Positions 36,091-45,187 of a stretch of DNA of 64,000 nucleotides are shown piece by piece. The notes beneath the pieces were generated by a model, which saw only the letters and a list, made by a program, of their open reading frames with translations, did no database searches and was not told the origin of the DNA. This DNA is from RHLJ01 sp965222205 (GTDB taxonomy: Bacteria > Bacteroidota > Rhodothermia > Balneolales > Balneolaceae). The DNA is taken from assembly GCA_965222205.1 (NCBI GenBank), contig OZ244932.1, forward strand, positions 1,984,001 to 2,048,000, in the 5' to 3' direction. The stretch's first letter is position 1. Each line of letters opens with the position of its first letter. The position numbers and the translations under genes were made by a program.

Positions 36091-37281
36091 TCAACTGTTA
36101 TAAAAATCACAAATTGAGCTCACAACATACTCAATCTGATCTTGATTTAATTCAGGATAGATCGGTAAAGAGATTGCCTCTTTTGATGCTACCATAGAAA
36201 CTGCACAATCTTCAGGTAAATAGTTCAATTCAGAAAAACATTCCTGAATATGAAGAGGAACAGGATAATAAACCGATGTGCCAATGCCCCTTTCTTTAAG
36301 CCATTTGTGTAATTTATCCCTTTGTTTAACCCGAATTGTGTATTGGTGATAAATATGTCTTCCGCCATTTTTCTCATTTCCAGTTGTTTCATTCGGCAGA
36401 ACAATTGTACTTCCATTTGACAAATCTTTAGATGCAATTCCTGAGCTCAAAAAGAGCTGATTATAATAATCTGCAATACTCTTCCTTGCTGAAGACCATT
36501 GCTCCAAATACTTCAATTTTACAGATAGTATTGCAGCTTGAATTGCATCCAGCCGACTATTAATACCTACATATTTGTGATGATACTTAGGCTTGGCTCC
36601 ATGAAGCCTAAGGATATTAATCTTTTCAGCAAATTCTTCATCTTTTACTGTGATTAAACCTGCATCACCGTAAGCGCCCAGATTCTTACTAGGGAAAAAA
36701 CTAAAGCAACCGAAGTCTCCAATCGCCCCACTTGATGTATCTTTATACTTAGATCCTATAGACTGAGCAGCATCTTCGATCACTTTTAAATTAAACTCTT
36801 TTGCCAATTCCATAATGGGATCCATATCAGCCATCTGACCATATAAATGAACCGGTATAATCGCTTTTATTTTCTCAGGTTCAGGATTTATCCTCTTTGA
36901 CAAATCATCTTTTCCTTTTAAAAACACCCGGACTTTTAACGGGTCTAAGTTAAAACTATCCGGTTCTATATCAATAAATATTGGTATTCCGCCTAACCTG
37001 GCAATGGCCCCTGCGGTAGCAAAAAAAGTAAACGGTGAGGTGATAACATAATCTCCTGGCTGTAAATCAATCGCCATAAGTGCGAGAAGTAATGCATCGG
37101 AACCAGATGCACATCCATAAGAATACTCTGAGTTACAATAACTCCCAACCTCTTCTTCAAATTTCTTTACAAAACTGCCCATTATGAAATGCTGAGATTC
37201 CATTACATCGGCTACAGCTCTCTTAATTTCCGGTTTTATAGATTCATATTGAGCTTTAAGATCAAGTAACGGTATACTCAT
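36091..37281 (-). CDS. PLP sugar aminotransferase, WbpE/WlbC-like
   Basis: The ATG at 37281 (MSIPLLDLKAQYESIKPEI) gives 396 residues and follows the acetyltransferase stop by one base; the longer frame upstream overlaps that gene and is unlikely. It is a DegT/DnrJ/EryC1-family enzyme with the PLP-binding Lys in FFPSKNLGAYGD and ASGSDALLLAL at the cofactor phosphate. Together with the neighbouring dehydrogenase and acetyltransferase it fits step 3 of the WbpB-WbpE-WbpD route: amination at C3 of the UDP-3-keto-GlcNAcA intermediate. The product feeds the capsule repeat unit. Confidence 0.85.
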   Translation of the reverse strand: MSIPLLDLKAQYESIKPEIKRAVADVMESQHFIMGSFVKKFEEEVGSYCNSEYSYGCASGSDALLLALMAIDLQPGDYVITSPFTFFATAGAIARLGGIPIFIDIEPDSFNLDPLKVRVFLKGKDDLSKRINPEPEKIKAIIPVHLYGQMADMDPIMELAKEFNLKVIEDAAQSIGSKYKDTSSGAIGDFGCFSFFPSKNLGAYGDAGLITVKDEEFAEKINILRLHGAKPKYHHKYVGINSRLDAIQAAILSVKLKYLEQWSSARKSIADYYNQLFLSSGIASKDLSNGSTIVLPNETTGNEKNGGRHIYHQYTIRVKQRDKLHKWLKERGIGTSVYYPVPLHIQECFSELNYLPEDCAVSMVASKEAISLPIYPELNQDQIEYVVSSICDFYNS

Positions 37282-37282
37282 A

Positions 37283-37852
37283 TCAAATAAGGTAAACTGA
37301 GTTATCTTCCAATTTATACTCTTCTTTAGTTTCCGGGCAAATTGCAATTCCTTCTTCATCAAAAATCAATCTCTTACCTGCCCTTGAAACCCAACCAATT
37401 TGTTTACCCGGATTCCCGACAACCAATGAAAATGCTTTAACCGGTTTAGTGATTACAGACCCAGCCCCGATAAACGCATATTCTCCAATATCATTCCCAC
37501 ATACAATCGTTGCATTTGCCCCAATAGAAACTCCTTTTCTTACTACTGTTTTAAGATATTCATCCTTTCTATTAACTTGACTTCTTGGGTTAATTACATT
37601 GGTAAAAACCATGCTTGGTCCGCAAAAAACATCATCTTCTAATGTTACTTCATCGTAGATAGAAACATTATTTTGAACACGAACATTATTTCCTAGTGTA
37701 GCCTTTCCAACGAATACATTCTGACCAAGCACACAATTACTACCAATAGTAGCATTTCCCATTATGTGAACCCAGTGCCAAACCTTAGTACCAGAACCAA
37801 TTTTAGCCCCTTCTTCAATAATAGCAGTAGGATCTATAAATATTTCTGGCAT
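37283..37852 (-). CDS. Left-handed beta-helix N-acetyltransferase, WbpD/WlbB-like
   Basis: A 189-residue hexapeptide-repeat protein (IGSGTKVWHWVHIMGNATIG, then repeated I-G-x-N-V turns) with the WbpD-type VFTNVINPRS and GANATIVCGNDIGEYAFIGAGS segments. The conserved His in the WHWVHI segment is the usual catalytic or acetyl-CoA-site region. It should N-acetylate the 3-amino group to give UDP-2,3-diacetamido-2,3-dideoxy-glucuronate. It overlaps the preceding dehydrogenase by one base (TAATG) and is followed one base later by the aminotransferase. Confidence 0.88.
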   Translation of the reverse strand: MPEIFIDPTAIIEEGAKIGSGTKVWHWVHIMGNATIGSNCVLGQNVFVGKATLGNNVRVQNNVSIYDEVTLEDDVFCGPSMVFTNVINPRSQVNRKDEYLKTVVRKGVSIGANATIVCGNDIGEYAFIGAGSVITKPVKAFSLVVGNPGKQIGWVSRAGKRLIFDEEGIAICPETKEEYKLEDNSVYLI

Positions 37853-38877
37853 TATCTAAACCCTGCTGCTTTGTAAATTTGTTCAATAATACTAACCACT
37901 TTCATCCCTTCAAAAGAAGAAGCAGTCGGCTTGGAACGACCGGCAAAAGTTTCGACAATATTTTCGAATACATAATGGTGATTGGCTGCACTGCCTTTAT
38001 ATGGACCATAATCATTCGGTGGATTCGTTTCAGGAAGCTTTGGCATTTCATAATCCTTAATGTGACAGTATTCAACCTCATTCATGTATTGCCCTCCAAC
38101 TTTAAAACTTCCCTTGGTTCCAACAACTGTAATACTACTTTCCATATTTTTGTCCCAGCAAGAGGTAGAATAGTTGATAGATCCAATTCCACCTTTTTCA
38201 AATTCAAACTGAGCAAATCCTGAATCATCAAAATCCTTAAGTTCAGGATGGGTGAAATTCTTTAGGATGGACTTAGGATCTCTGATATCACCGAAAACCC
38301 AATACATAAGATCTACAAAATGACTGAACTGAGTAAATAAAGCGCCTCCGTCCTGATCCAGAGTACCCTTCCAATTACTACTTCCATAATACCGTTCATC
38401 CCGATTCCAATAGCAATTTACCTGAACCATAAGAACCTTTCCAATAGTCTTTTTATCAACCATTTCTTTCATCCATACTGAAGGGGGGCTATAACGATTC
38501 TGCTTAACCACAAAAACCCTTTTATTGGATGCTTCCTGAGCTCCGATAACTCTTAAGCATTCTTCCTTAGAAATCCCCATTGGTTTTTCTATCAAAACAT
38601 GATAGCCCGCTTCTAACAATCGTATTGCATAATCTGTATGATGCCCATTTGGAGTAGCTATACAAACAATATCTGATTGATGGTTATCTCTTGTAATAAA
38701 CTCATCAATTGACGAGTATTTATACACATCAAGGCTCAAATCTTTTATCTCTGTAAACTGATTGGGATCAGTATCTGTAACTGATATCAATTCCGTTGGT
38801 TCATACTCATGAATAATCTTAGCGTGCCGCTTACCTATACGCCCGAAACCAATAACTGAAAATCTTAATTTATCCAC
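37852..38877 (-). CDS. Gfo/Idh/MocA-family sugar-nucleotide oxidoreductase, WbpB/WlbA-like
   Basis: A 341-residue NAD-dependent dehydrogenase starting at GTG 38877. The Rossmann motif VIGFGRIGKRHAK is at residues 8-20, and EKPMG (about 98-102) carries the catalytic Lys of the family. The substrate-domain stretch GGALFTQFSHFVDL includes the usual catalytic His. In the Wbp/Wlb pathway this enzyme oxidises C3 of UDP-GlcNAcA. It is first of three tightly joined genes (1-nt overlap, 1-nt gap). A tandem repeat of a 7-nt unit lies directly before its start. Confidence 0.85.
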   Translation of the reverse strand: MDKLRFSVIGFGRIGKRHAKIIHEYEPTELISVTDTDPNQFTEIKDLSLDVYKYSSIDEFITRDNHQSDIVCIATPNGHHTDYAIRLLEAGYHVLIEKPMGISKEECLRVIGAQEASNKRVFVVKQNRYSPPSVWMKEMVDKKTIGKVLMVQVNCYWNRDERYYGSSNWKGTLDQDGGALFTQFSHFVDLMYWVFGDIRDPKSILKNFTHPELKDFDDSGFAQFEFEKGGIGSINYSTSCWDKNMESSITVVGTKGSFKVGGQYMNEVEYCHIKDYEMPKLPETNPPNDYGPYKGSAANHHYVFENIVETFAGRSKPTASSFEGMKVVSIIEQIYKAAGFR

Positions 38878-38881
38878 TTTT

Positions 38882-38910
38882 TTGAGTGTTGAGTGTTGAG
38901 TGTTGAGTTA
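38882..38910. repeat. Tandem 7-nt repeat (TTGAGTG units)
   Basis: Almost four tandem copies of TTGAGTG lie immediately upstream of the WbpB-like gene on its 5' side. A related word in the other orientation occurs at 39037-39060 (AAGCACTCAACACTT), so the 200-nt gap between this gene and ugd is framed by the same low-complexity motif. Similar words recur in the cysD-cysNC region. Confidence 0.7.
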
Positions 38911-39036
38911 AATGTAAAGATATGAACAACTAATAACTCTGAAAAGTCATATAAAAAACAAAAAAAAGAGCAGAATCAATTATGCAAATATTCAGCTTCT
39001 CTAGGCTTAAACCTGGAAAGTAAAGTTTAAATCAAA

Positions 39037-39060
39037 ACTAAGCACTCAACACTTAAAACT
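39037..39060. repeat. ACTCAACAC-type low-complexity repeat, inverse copy
   Basis: AAGCACTCAACACTTAAAAC lies just 3' of ugd and is an inverse-orientation relative of the TTGAGTG tandem at 38882-38910. The remainder of the gap is AT-rich and without genes. Confidence 0.5.
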
Positions 39061-39077
39061 ACGAAGCTATGCTTCAC

Positions 39078-40250
39078 TCAATCTTTCCCAAATAAGTCTC
39101 TGGTATATACTTTTTCTTCTACGTCTTCTATCTCATCCACCATTCTATTGGCTACAATCACATCTGATATTTTTTTGAATTCATCTAAATCTTTAATCAC
39201 TTTGGAATGGTAGAATTCGTCTTCTTTTAGGTAAGGCTCAAAAACTACTACTTCAATCCCCTTCGCTTTTATCCGCTTCATAATTCCCTGGATCGCACTA
39301 GCTCTGAAATTATCTGATCCCTGCTTCATAACTAACCGAAAAATTCCAACAACTTTTGGATCTTCTTTAAGTATTTGATTAGCAATAAAATCTTTTCTGG
39401 TTCTGTTGGCATCCACAATAGCCTGGATCAGATTGTTTGGGACATCCTGAAAGTTTGCCAGCAGCTGCTTAGTGTCCTTCGGCAAACAATATCCACCATA
39501 TCCAAAAGATGGGTTGTTATAGTGGTCTCCGATTCTCGGGTCTAACCCGACTCCATTAATTACCTGTACAGCACTTAAACCGTGCGATTCGCAATAAGAG
39601 TCGAGTTCATTAAAGTAAGCGACTCTCATAGCTAAGTAGGTATTCGAAAAAAGTTTAATTGCTTCAGCTTCTGTTGAATCTGTAAAGAGAACCGGGATCT
39701 CATCTTTGGGTTTTTCAGCACCTTCTATCAAAAGATCTGCAAAAATCTGAGCTCTTTCAGAGCGTTCTCCTACTACTATTCTGGATGGATAAAGATTATC
39801 ATAAAGTGCCTTCCCTTCCCTGAGAAATTCGGGAGAGAAAATTAGGTTCTCACATCCGAACTTTTCTTTTGCTTTCTCTATAAACCCCACTGGGATGGTA
39901 GATTTAATTACCATTATTGCTTCTGGATTAATATCCAAAACATCTTTAATTACTGCCTCAACTGAGCTTGTATCAAATTTGTTTGTCGCAGGATCGTAGT
40001 TGGTAGGAGTTGCAATTATGACAAAGTCTGCATCCTCATAAGCTTCTTTCTTATTCAGTGTTGCATTTAAATCTAATCTCTTCTCAGAAAAGAAGTTTTC
40101 TATCTCTGAGTCTGTGATTGGAGATTTTCTGTTATTAATCAAATCGATTTTTTCCTCAACAATATCGAGCGCAATGACCTTATTATGTTGAGATAGCAGT
40201 ACAGCCAGTGATAATCCTACATAGCCTGTTCCAACAACAGTGACTCTCAT
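39078..40250 (-). CDS. ugd: UDP-glucose 6-dehydrogenase
   Basis: The ATG at 40250 (MRVTVVGTGYVGLSLAVLL) gives 390 residues, the size of the short E. coli-type Ugd. The NAD-binding GTGYVG is at residues 7-12, IKSTIPVGF matches the substrate loop, and FGYGGYCLPKDTKQL carries the catalytic Cys. It oxidises UDP-glucose to UDP-glucuronate in two NAD-dependent steps. A second, longer nucleotide-sugar dehydrogenase lies at 58491-59825, so the locus makes at least two uronic acids. The upstream TTG at 40262 adds only four residues before the Rossmann strand. Confidence 0.9.
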   Translation of the reverse strand: MRVTVVGTGYVGLSLAVLLSQHNKVIALDIVEEKIDLINNRKSPITDSEIENFFSEKRLDLNATLNKKEAYEDADFVIIATPTNYDPATNKFDTSSVEAVIKDVLDINPEAIMVIKSTIPVGFIEKAKEKFGCENLIFSPEFLREGKALYDNLYPSRIVVGERSERAQIFADLLIEGAEKPKDEIPVLFTDSTEAEAIKLFSNTYLAMRVAYFNELDSYCESHGLSAVQVINGVGLDPRIGDHYNNPSFGYGGYCLPKDTKQLLANFQDVPNNLIQAIVDANRTRKDFIANQILKEDPKVVGIFRLVMKQGSDNFRASAIQGIMKRIKAKGIEVVVFEPYLKEDEFYHSKVIKDLDEFKKISDVIVANRMVDEIEDVEEKVYTRDLFGKD

Positions 40251-40423
40251 AAGTATTCCCAATTATTTTTTTGCTATAGTTTTGTGAAGAAAGGTATAAA
40301 AACTTCCAAATGATAATACTTTTATTATCTATCATCTCGTGAAAGTAGACGTTAAAAACCTAGATTAATAATGAATAACAATCCCTGTTAGCCAACTTTT
40401 TATAAGGGGCTAAAGTATATTTG

Positions 40424-42292
40424 TTAGTCAGCCAGCGCTTCTTTCTCTTTTTTGTAACCGCTGTAAGTTGGAACCATCTGAAATATTTCCCTTCGGATTG
40501 ATTCCTGATCTCCTGTCATAGCTGTATTAATTAGCTTATCTAACTTATATCCTAAATCTTCAACTACTCCTGTTTTCCTTGCCATAAATATCTTCTCATG
40601 TTGGGTCATATCTGTACCTTCCTCAGCAGTTAATAACTCCTCAAATAATTTTTCGCCGGGTCTAACTCCTGAGTGCTTCACTTTTATATCCTTATCTGGT
40701 TCAAGTCCACTTAATTTGATCAGATCACGAGCCATTTGTTCAATATTTACAGGCTCACCCATATCTAACACATACACAGCTCCATTGAAATCCAATGCCG
40801 CTGCCTGTAATACTAATTGAGATGCTTCAGGAATAGTCATAAAATAGCGGACCATATCCGGATGCGTTACAGTTACGGGGCCGCCTTTTTGGATTTGATC
40901 TTTAAAAATTGGGATCACACTTCCTCTGCTTCCTAATACATTACCAAAACGTACAGATACAAATATTTCATTGTTCTCTACCTGTGATGCACCCCATTCA
41001 ACAATATATTCAGAAATTCGTTTGCTGGCTCCCATCACTGAGGTAGGATTCACCGCTTTATCAGTTGAAATATTCACAAAATGTGAGATTCTATGATTCA
41101 CCGATAAATTTACCAGATTACGAGTGCCAAGTACATTATTTAAAATAGCCTGAGATGGATTTTCTTCCATTAATGGTACGTGCTTATGAGCAGCTGCATG
41201 GAATACAACTTCAGGCTTATCCTCATTAAATATTCGCTCTAATGATTTGTAATCCCTTACATCCGCGATTCGTATGCAATAATCTAAGCCTGGAATTTCA
41301 TTATTGATTTCCCGTACCAGATTGTGAATACTATTTTCTCCTCTTCCCAGCAAAATTACATGTGAAGGGCTAAACCTGGAAATTTGCCTCACTATCTCTG
41401 ATCCAATAGATCCACCTGCTCCAGTTACAAGTACCCTGCGATCTTTAATGTAACTCTTGATTTCTTTAGTGTCCAGTTTGACCGGCTTCCTTCTAAGAAG
41501 GTCCTCTACATCCACATTTCTCAATTGACTGATTGAAACTTTACCACTTAACAAATCATAAATTCCTGGAATAATTTTGTAGCTTGCATCGGTCATCCTG
41601 GCCTTTTCAACCACCCTTCGTATTGCATCACCGGATTCCGAGGGCATAGCAATTACTATTTCATCTGTTCTTAGCCGACGAACTAAACCAGGAAGGTCAT
41701 AAACAGTTCCTAAAACAGGAATACCCATAAACTTTTGCTTTCTCTTTGAAAGGTCGTCATCTACAAAAGCTACTGGCTGCATTTTTGCTTCTTTATTCTT
41801 GAGCATCTCCTTTGCAACCATAGTTCCACTTTCGCCTGCACCTGCAATCAACACTCTTTTAAACTCTTTATTACCATGTATTATTGGTATTCTATACTTG
41901 ATTACAAATCGAGTTAATGCTCTTAAACTTGAAAGCCCCAGAATGGCAAAAAAGTATTCAATTATCGGAACTGAAACTGGTATATCTAAAAAACTTCTTC
42001 CAACTACAACCGTAGCAAAATAAGGCACGCTAAGTACAGTCACCATCATAAAAATCTGAAAAAGGTCGCTATATGTTGTATTCCTCCAAGATTGTCTATA
42101 AGAACCCATATACCAAACTAGTAAAGCTTTAGCTACTAAAAGTATCGAAGCTAGTTGAAATGCTGGTATCGTATATCCTGATAAGTCTCCATCCAATCGC
42201 AACATAAAAGCGATAAGAGTCATTATTGACCACATCCCTATATCAGCCAGCCCCTTAAAAAGGTTCTTATATTCTACAATGTATTTTTTCAT
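40424..42292 (-). CDS. WbpM/CapD/FlaA1-family nucleotide-sugar 4,6-dehydratase
   Basis: A 622-residue membrane enzyme. Four N-terminal helices (about 12-125) precede a first Rossmann-like domain (VLIAGAGESGTMVAKEM) and a second, catalytic SDR domain from about 285 (VLVTGAGGSIGSEIV). NISTDKAV and VMGASKR show the S-M-K type active site of WbpM/PglF rather than S-Y-K. It converts UDP-GlcNAc (or a related UDP-HexNAc) to a 4-keto-6-deoxy sugar. With the aminotransferase, formyltransferase and PglC-like transferase downstream it starts a 4-amino-4,6-dideoxy sugar route. About 280 nt of sequence without recognisable features separates it from the upstream aminotransferase gene. Confidence 0.92.
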   Translation of the reverse strand: MKKYIVEYKNLFKGLADIGMWSIMTLIAFMLRLDGDLSGYTIPAFQLASILLVAKALLVWYMGSYRQSWRNTTYSDLFQIFMMVTVLSVPYFATVVVGRSFLDIPVSVPIIEYFFAILGLSSLRALTRFVIKYRIPIIHGNKEFKRVLIAGAGESGTMVAKEMLKNKEAKMQPVAFVDDDLSKRKQKFMGIPVLGTVYDLPGLVRRLRTDEIVIAMPSESGDAIRRVVEKARMTDASYKIIPGIYDLLSGKVSISQLRNVDVEDLLRRKPVKLDTKEIKSYIKDRRVLVTGAGGSIGSEIVRQISRFSPSHVILLGRGENSIHNLVREINNEIPGLDYCIRIADVRDYKSLERIFNEDKPEVVFHAAAHKHVPLMEENPSQAILNNVLGTRNLVNLSVNHRISHFVNISTDKAVNPTSVMGASKRISEYIVEWGASQVENNEIFVSVRFGNVLGSRGSVIPIFKDQIQKGGPVTVTHPDMVRYFMTIPEASQLVLQAAALDFNGAVYVLDMGEPVNIEQMARDLIKLSGLEPDKDIKVKHSGVRPGEKLFEELLTAEEGTDMTQHEKIFMARKTGVVEDLGYKLDKLINTAMTGDQESIRREIFQMVPTYSGYKKEKEALAD

Positions 42293-42571
42293 AATTTTTT
42301 ACTGCTTAGAATAATGCAAGCTTACAAATATAGGCAATGTATCTATAATCTAAAAAGTATGAAAATTGGCTACTTTGTTGATTTTAATATACAATGAATA
42401 ATTCTTGATCGATCACTACTTAAAAGTTACTACCGCTTGGCAAACACAAACCATTCTCAAATGAACATTCTGATAATTCAATTGTATAACTAGGTGTTTC
42501 TCTAAAAACAGTTTACAGATGCATGAGTTACCAAAGCGATCGGGCTTGGAATTTTGTCCAAAAGCAGGTCT

Positions 42572-43738
42572 TTAGTTTTCACTTAGAATATCTTTTATAG
42601 TAGTGCATATATATTTCAATTGTTCTTCACTCATGTATGGAAAAACAGGTAAGCTAACAGTGCCCTGCCAAGTTTTTTCAGCATTTGGGTAATTTTTTGC
42701 GTTTAAATCGTAATTGGTACGATAGTATGTGAGCTGATGCAACGGTCTATAGTGTACAGAAGTACCTATACCACTCTCTGCCATGCTTTCAATAAACTTG
42801 TTTCTACTAATTTTGGCTTTTTTATTCAAAATAATCGGGAAGAGGTGCCACGCGTGTTCTTCATTTTTCACATGTGATATTGGTAAATCAATAGAATTAA
42901 TGTCAGATAAGTTTTTAATATAGAACTCAATAACTTTTTGACGTTCGGATCTGAATTCTTCTGCTTTTTCTAATTGCCCCAATCCAATTGCAGCATTTAC
43001 ATCAGGCATATTATACTTATACCCAGCTTCCAAAACATCATAATCCCATGAAGGTTTATCCGAAGTAAATCTATCCCAAACATCTCTACTTATACCGTGT
43101 AATCGCATCATTTTTACTCTTCTATAAATCTCCTCGTCATCTGTCACCAACATTCCTCCCTCACCTGTCGTGATAGTTTTATTCGCATAAAAACTAAAGC
43201 AAGTTATATCACCAAAAGAACCTACCATTTTTCCATCTATATGAGCAGGAAATGCATGGGCTGCATCTTCTAATATCTTTATTCCATGGCGCTTACATAG
43301 TTCCTTAATCTCGTGCATTTGTGCAGGTTGCCCTCCAAAATGGACTATTACTAAGTATTTCACATCTGGATGTTTACTGATAGCTTTTTTTAGTATTTCA
43401 GGAGAAATGAGGTTGGTTCTGTATTCAGTATCTAATACTACGGGGTCGGCACTTAAATATCTTATCACTTCTGCTGATGCCGTAAATGTCATACTTGGCA
43501 CAAAAACTTTATCCCCAGGTTTAACTCCCAATGCATCTAATCCTAAATGCAGTGCAGCTGTACAAGAATTTACGGCACAAGCATACTTTGCATCAACTTT
43601 TTCCGAAAACCTTTTCTCAAACTCTAAGGTTTTACTTGCAGTCGTTAACCATCCACTGTCTAAAACTTCTTGCAAATATCTTCTCTCACTTTCGCCAACA
43701 ACAACTTTTGCAAATGGTATCTTTAGTTTCTTTTTCAT
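42572..43738 (-). CDS. PLP sugar 4-aminotransferase, PglE-like
   Basis: A 388-residue DegT/DnrJ-family enzyme with the PLP Lys in SFYANKTITTGEGG and phosphate-binding NSCTAALHLGLDAL. The PglE/PseC-type sequence (MPDVNAAIGLGQL) supports amination of a UDP-4-keto-6-deoxy-HexNAc made by the WbpM-like enzyme. It overlaps the phosphoglycosyltransferase by ATGA, so enzyme and initiating transferase are made together, as in pgl clusters. It differs clearly from the WbpE-like aminotransferase at 36091-37281. Confidence 0.87.
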   Translation of the reverse strand: MKKKLKIPFAKVVVGESERRYLQEVLDSGWLTTASKTLEFEKRFSEKVDAKYACAVNSCTAALHLGLDALGVKPGDKVFVPSMTFTASAEVIRYLSADPVVLDTEYRTNLISPEILKKAISKHPDVKYLVIVHFGGQPAQMHEIKELCKRHGIKILEDAAHAFPAHIDGKMVGSFGDITCFSFYANKTITTGEGGMLVTDDEEIYRRVKMMRLHGISRDVWDRFTSDKPSWDYDVLEAGYKYNMPDVNAAIGLGQLEKAEEFRSERQKVIEFYIKNLSDINSIDLPISHVKNEEHAWHLFPIILNKKAKISRNKFIESMAESGIGTSVHYRPLHQLTYYRTNYDLNAKNYPNAEKTWQGTVSLPVFPYMSEEQLKYICTTIKDILSEN

Positions 43739-44322
43739 TTAAATATTACTGTGTAAATTGTTAAAAAAATGATCCTTATGTCACTCAAAAAATTTCTGTT
43801 CTGAATATATTTGATATTCAATTCTAATTTCTGAGGTAGTATTTTTTCCTTGTATGTTTGAACCGGATTTTCTGACATTTCTAAAATTTCCTGCTCGTTT
43901 CTAAATCGAATAGATGCATAATCTGTTATACCCGGTCTTACTCTATGTACAATTTTCCATTTTTCTGGATAAATTTTCGTCCATTCTTCCACCTCAGGGC
44001 GCGGACCTACAAATGACATTTCCCCTTTAATTATGTTTATTAACTGTGGTAACTCATCTAGTTTTGTTTTTCTTAAGATTTTACCAATTCTGGTTATTCG
44101 CTGAGTATCTCCTGCATCAAAATTACTTTTCTTTTTTGAAACTGTACTCATTGTTCTAAATTTTATAAGCCTGAATGTTTCACCACTTTGCCCAACTCTT
44201 TCTTGGATAAAAAAAACAGGCCCATTGCTTAACAATTTTATCAGGATTCCAATAATAATTAATACTGGGAGCAATAAAATCAAAGCTGCAATTGAAATTA
44301 TAAAATCAAATATTCTTTTCAA
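43735..44322 (-). CDS. Initiating phosphoglycosyltransferase (PglC-like)
   Basis: A 195-residue single-domain enzyme, the minimal size of PglC-type PGTs. It has an N-terminal re-entrant helix (FIISIAALILLLPVLIIIG), the Asp-Glu dyad in KTKLDELPQL, and the family signature MSFVGPRPE. It moves phospho-sugar from the UDP donor to undecaprenyl phosphate and so starts the repeat unit, probably with the amino-dideoxy sugar made by its neighbours. The start is TTG at 44322; no ATG fits the N-terminal helix. Confidence 0.92.
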   Translation of the reverse strand: MKRIFDFIISIAALILLLPVLIIIGILIKLLSNGPVFFIQERVGQSGETFRLIKFRTMSTVSKKKSNFDAGDTQRITRIGKILRKTKLDELPQLINIIKGEMSFVGPRPEVEEWTKIYPEKWKIVHRVRPGITDYASIRFRNEQEILEMSENPVQTYKEKILPQKLELNIKYIQNRNFLSDIRIIFLTIYTVIFK

Positions 44323-44330
44323 TCTACCAA

Positions 44331-45164
44331 TTATGATATTCTATTTAATTTATTTTTGATCTTCTTTAAATCACCTAATTTAAACAAACTAAATCCATTT
44401 GATTTAAGCTTAAGGTAAGACCTAAAAGTTGGATTAGAGTAATAAGTTTGAATAGATTTATCTTGAAATTTTCCTACTTCCCCACAAATCATTTTTTTAA
44501 AGCCCTGAATCAATATCTCTCCTCCAATTTCACTTAAATGCAAAAAAAGAGAGAAGCTGGAAGTCCTATTATCAATGTTAGCTTTTTCTTGAGCTAAGAT
44601 ATTGCCTTTATCAAAACCTTTTACCATATAGTGGACGGTTGTGCCCGTTTTTGATTCATTATTTACTAGAACCCAATAATATGGAGCCAACCCAGCATAC
44701 TTTGGCAGTAATGAACTATGAATGTTAATCGCTTTATGATTTACGAGTTCCAGCCATTTTTCTTTAATAAGTTGTGGGCAACTGACAGATACAATACTGG
44801 TTGGTTTCAAATTTTTCATATCTGCAAAAAGAGATTCTGAATTAATATTCGGCTCAGTTCTAAATTGGATATTTTTTTCTCTACAAATTCCTTCTACAGA
44901 CGAATTAATATCTGAATCTGTTAACTTCAATAGCTTTATTAAAACTAGTGTCCATGCCTTATAAATAAAATAAATGGGTGTTGTTTTAACAAAATAGTTA
45001 AAGAACGCCTTCATTCCTTTATTGCCATAATAATCTCCATTCACGATAATTACTTGCAAAATACATCCACTGTAATTTTTCAAGAATTTGTCTAAAATTA
45101 TACGAGCAAATAGATTTCCATTGGTAATTAATAAAACTCTTTCTTTAACCACTTTATCTTCCAT
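44331..45164 (-). CDS. Sugar N-formyltransferase
   Basis: From the ATG at 45164 the protein has 277 residues (a TTG at 45191 overlapping the preceding stop would add nine). The methionyl-tRNA formyltransferase fold shows the catalytic Asn-His in INIHSSLLPKYAG and the Asp in KGFDKGNILAQE. The length is that of sugar formyltransferases (VioF/WlaRD type), shorter than Fmt, and it lacks Fmt's C-terminal domain. It should transfer a formyl group from N10-formyl-tetrahydrofolate to the 4-amino group made by the PglE-like enzyme. No PglD acetyltransferase is present, so formylation may replace acetylation. Confidence 0.8.
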   Translation of the reverse strand: MEDKVVKERVLLITNGNLFARIILDKFLKNYSGCILQVIIVNGDYYGNKGMKAFFNYFVKTTPIYFIYKAWTLVLIKLLKLTDSDINSSVEGICREKNIQFRTEPNINSESLFADMKNLKPTSIVSVSCPQLIKEKWLELVNHKAINIHSSLLPKYAGLAPYYWVLVNNESKTGTTVHYMVKGFDKGNILAQEKANIDNRTSSFSLFLHLSEIGGEILIQGFKKMICGEVGKFQDKSIQTYYSNPTFRSYLKLKSNGFSLFKLGDLKKIKNKLNRIS

Positions 45165-45187
45165 TTCATTTAAACCAATTATTTTAT

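Noticed and set aside
37282..37362. Longer N-terminus for the WbpE-like aminotransferase
   Set aside because: It would run back through the end of the acetyltransferase gene; the family begins at MSIPLLDLKAQ (37281).
38882..38910. CRISPR-like array
   Set aside because: The units are 7 nt, directly adjacent and without spacers; it is a simple tandem repeat.
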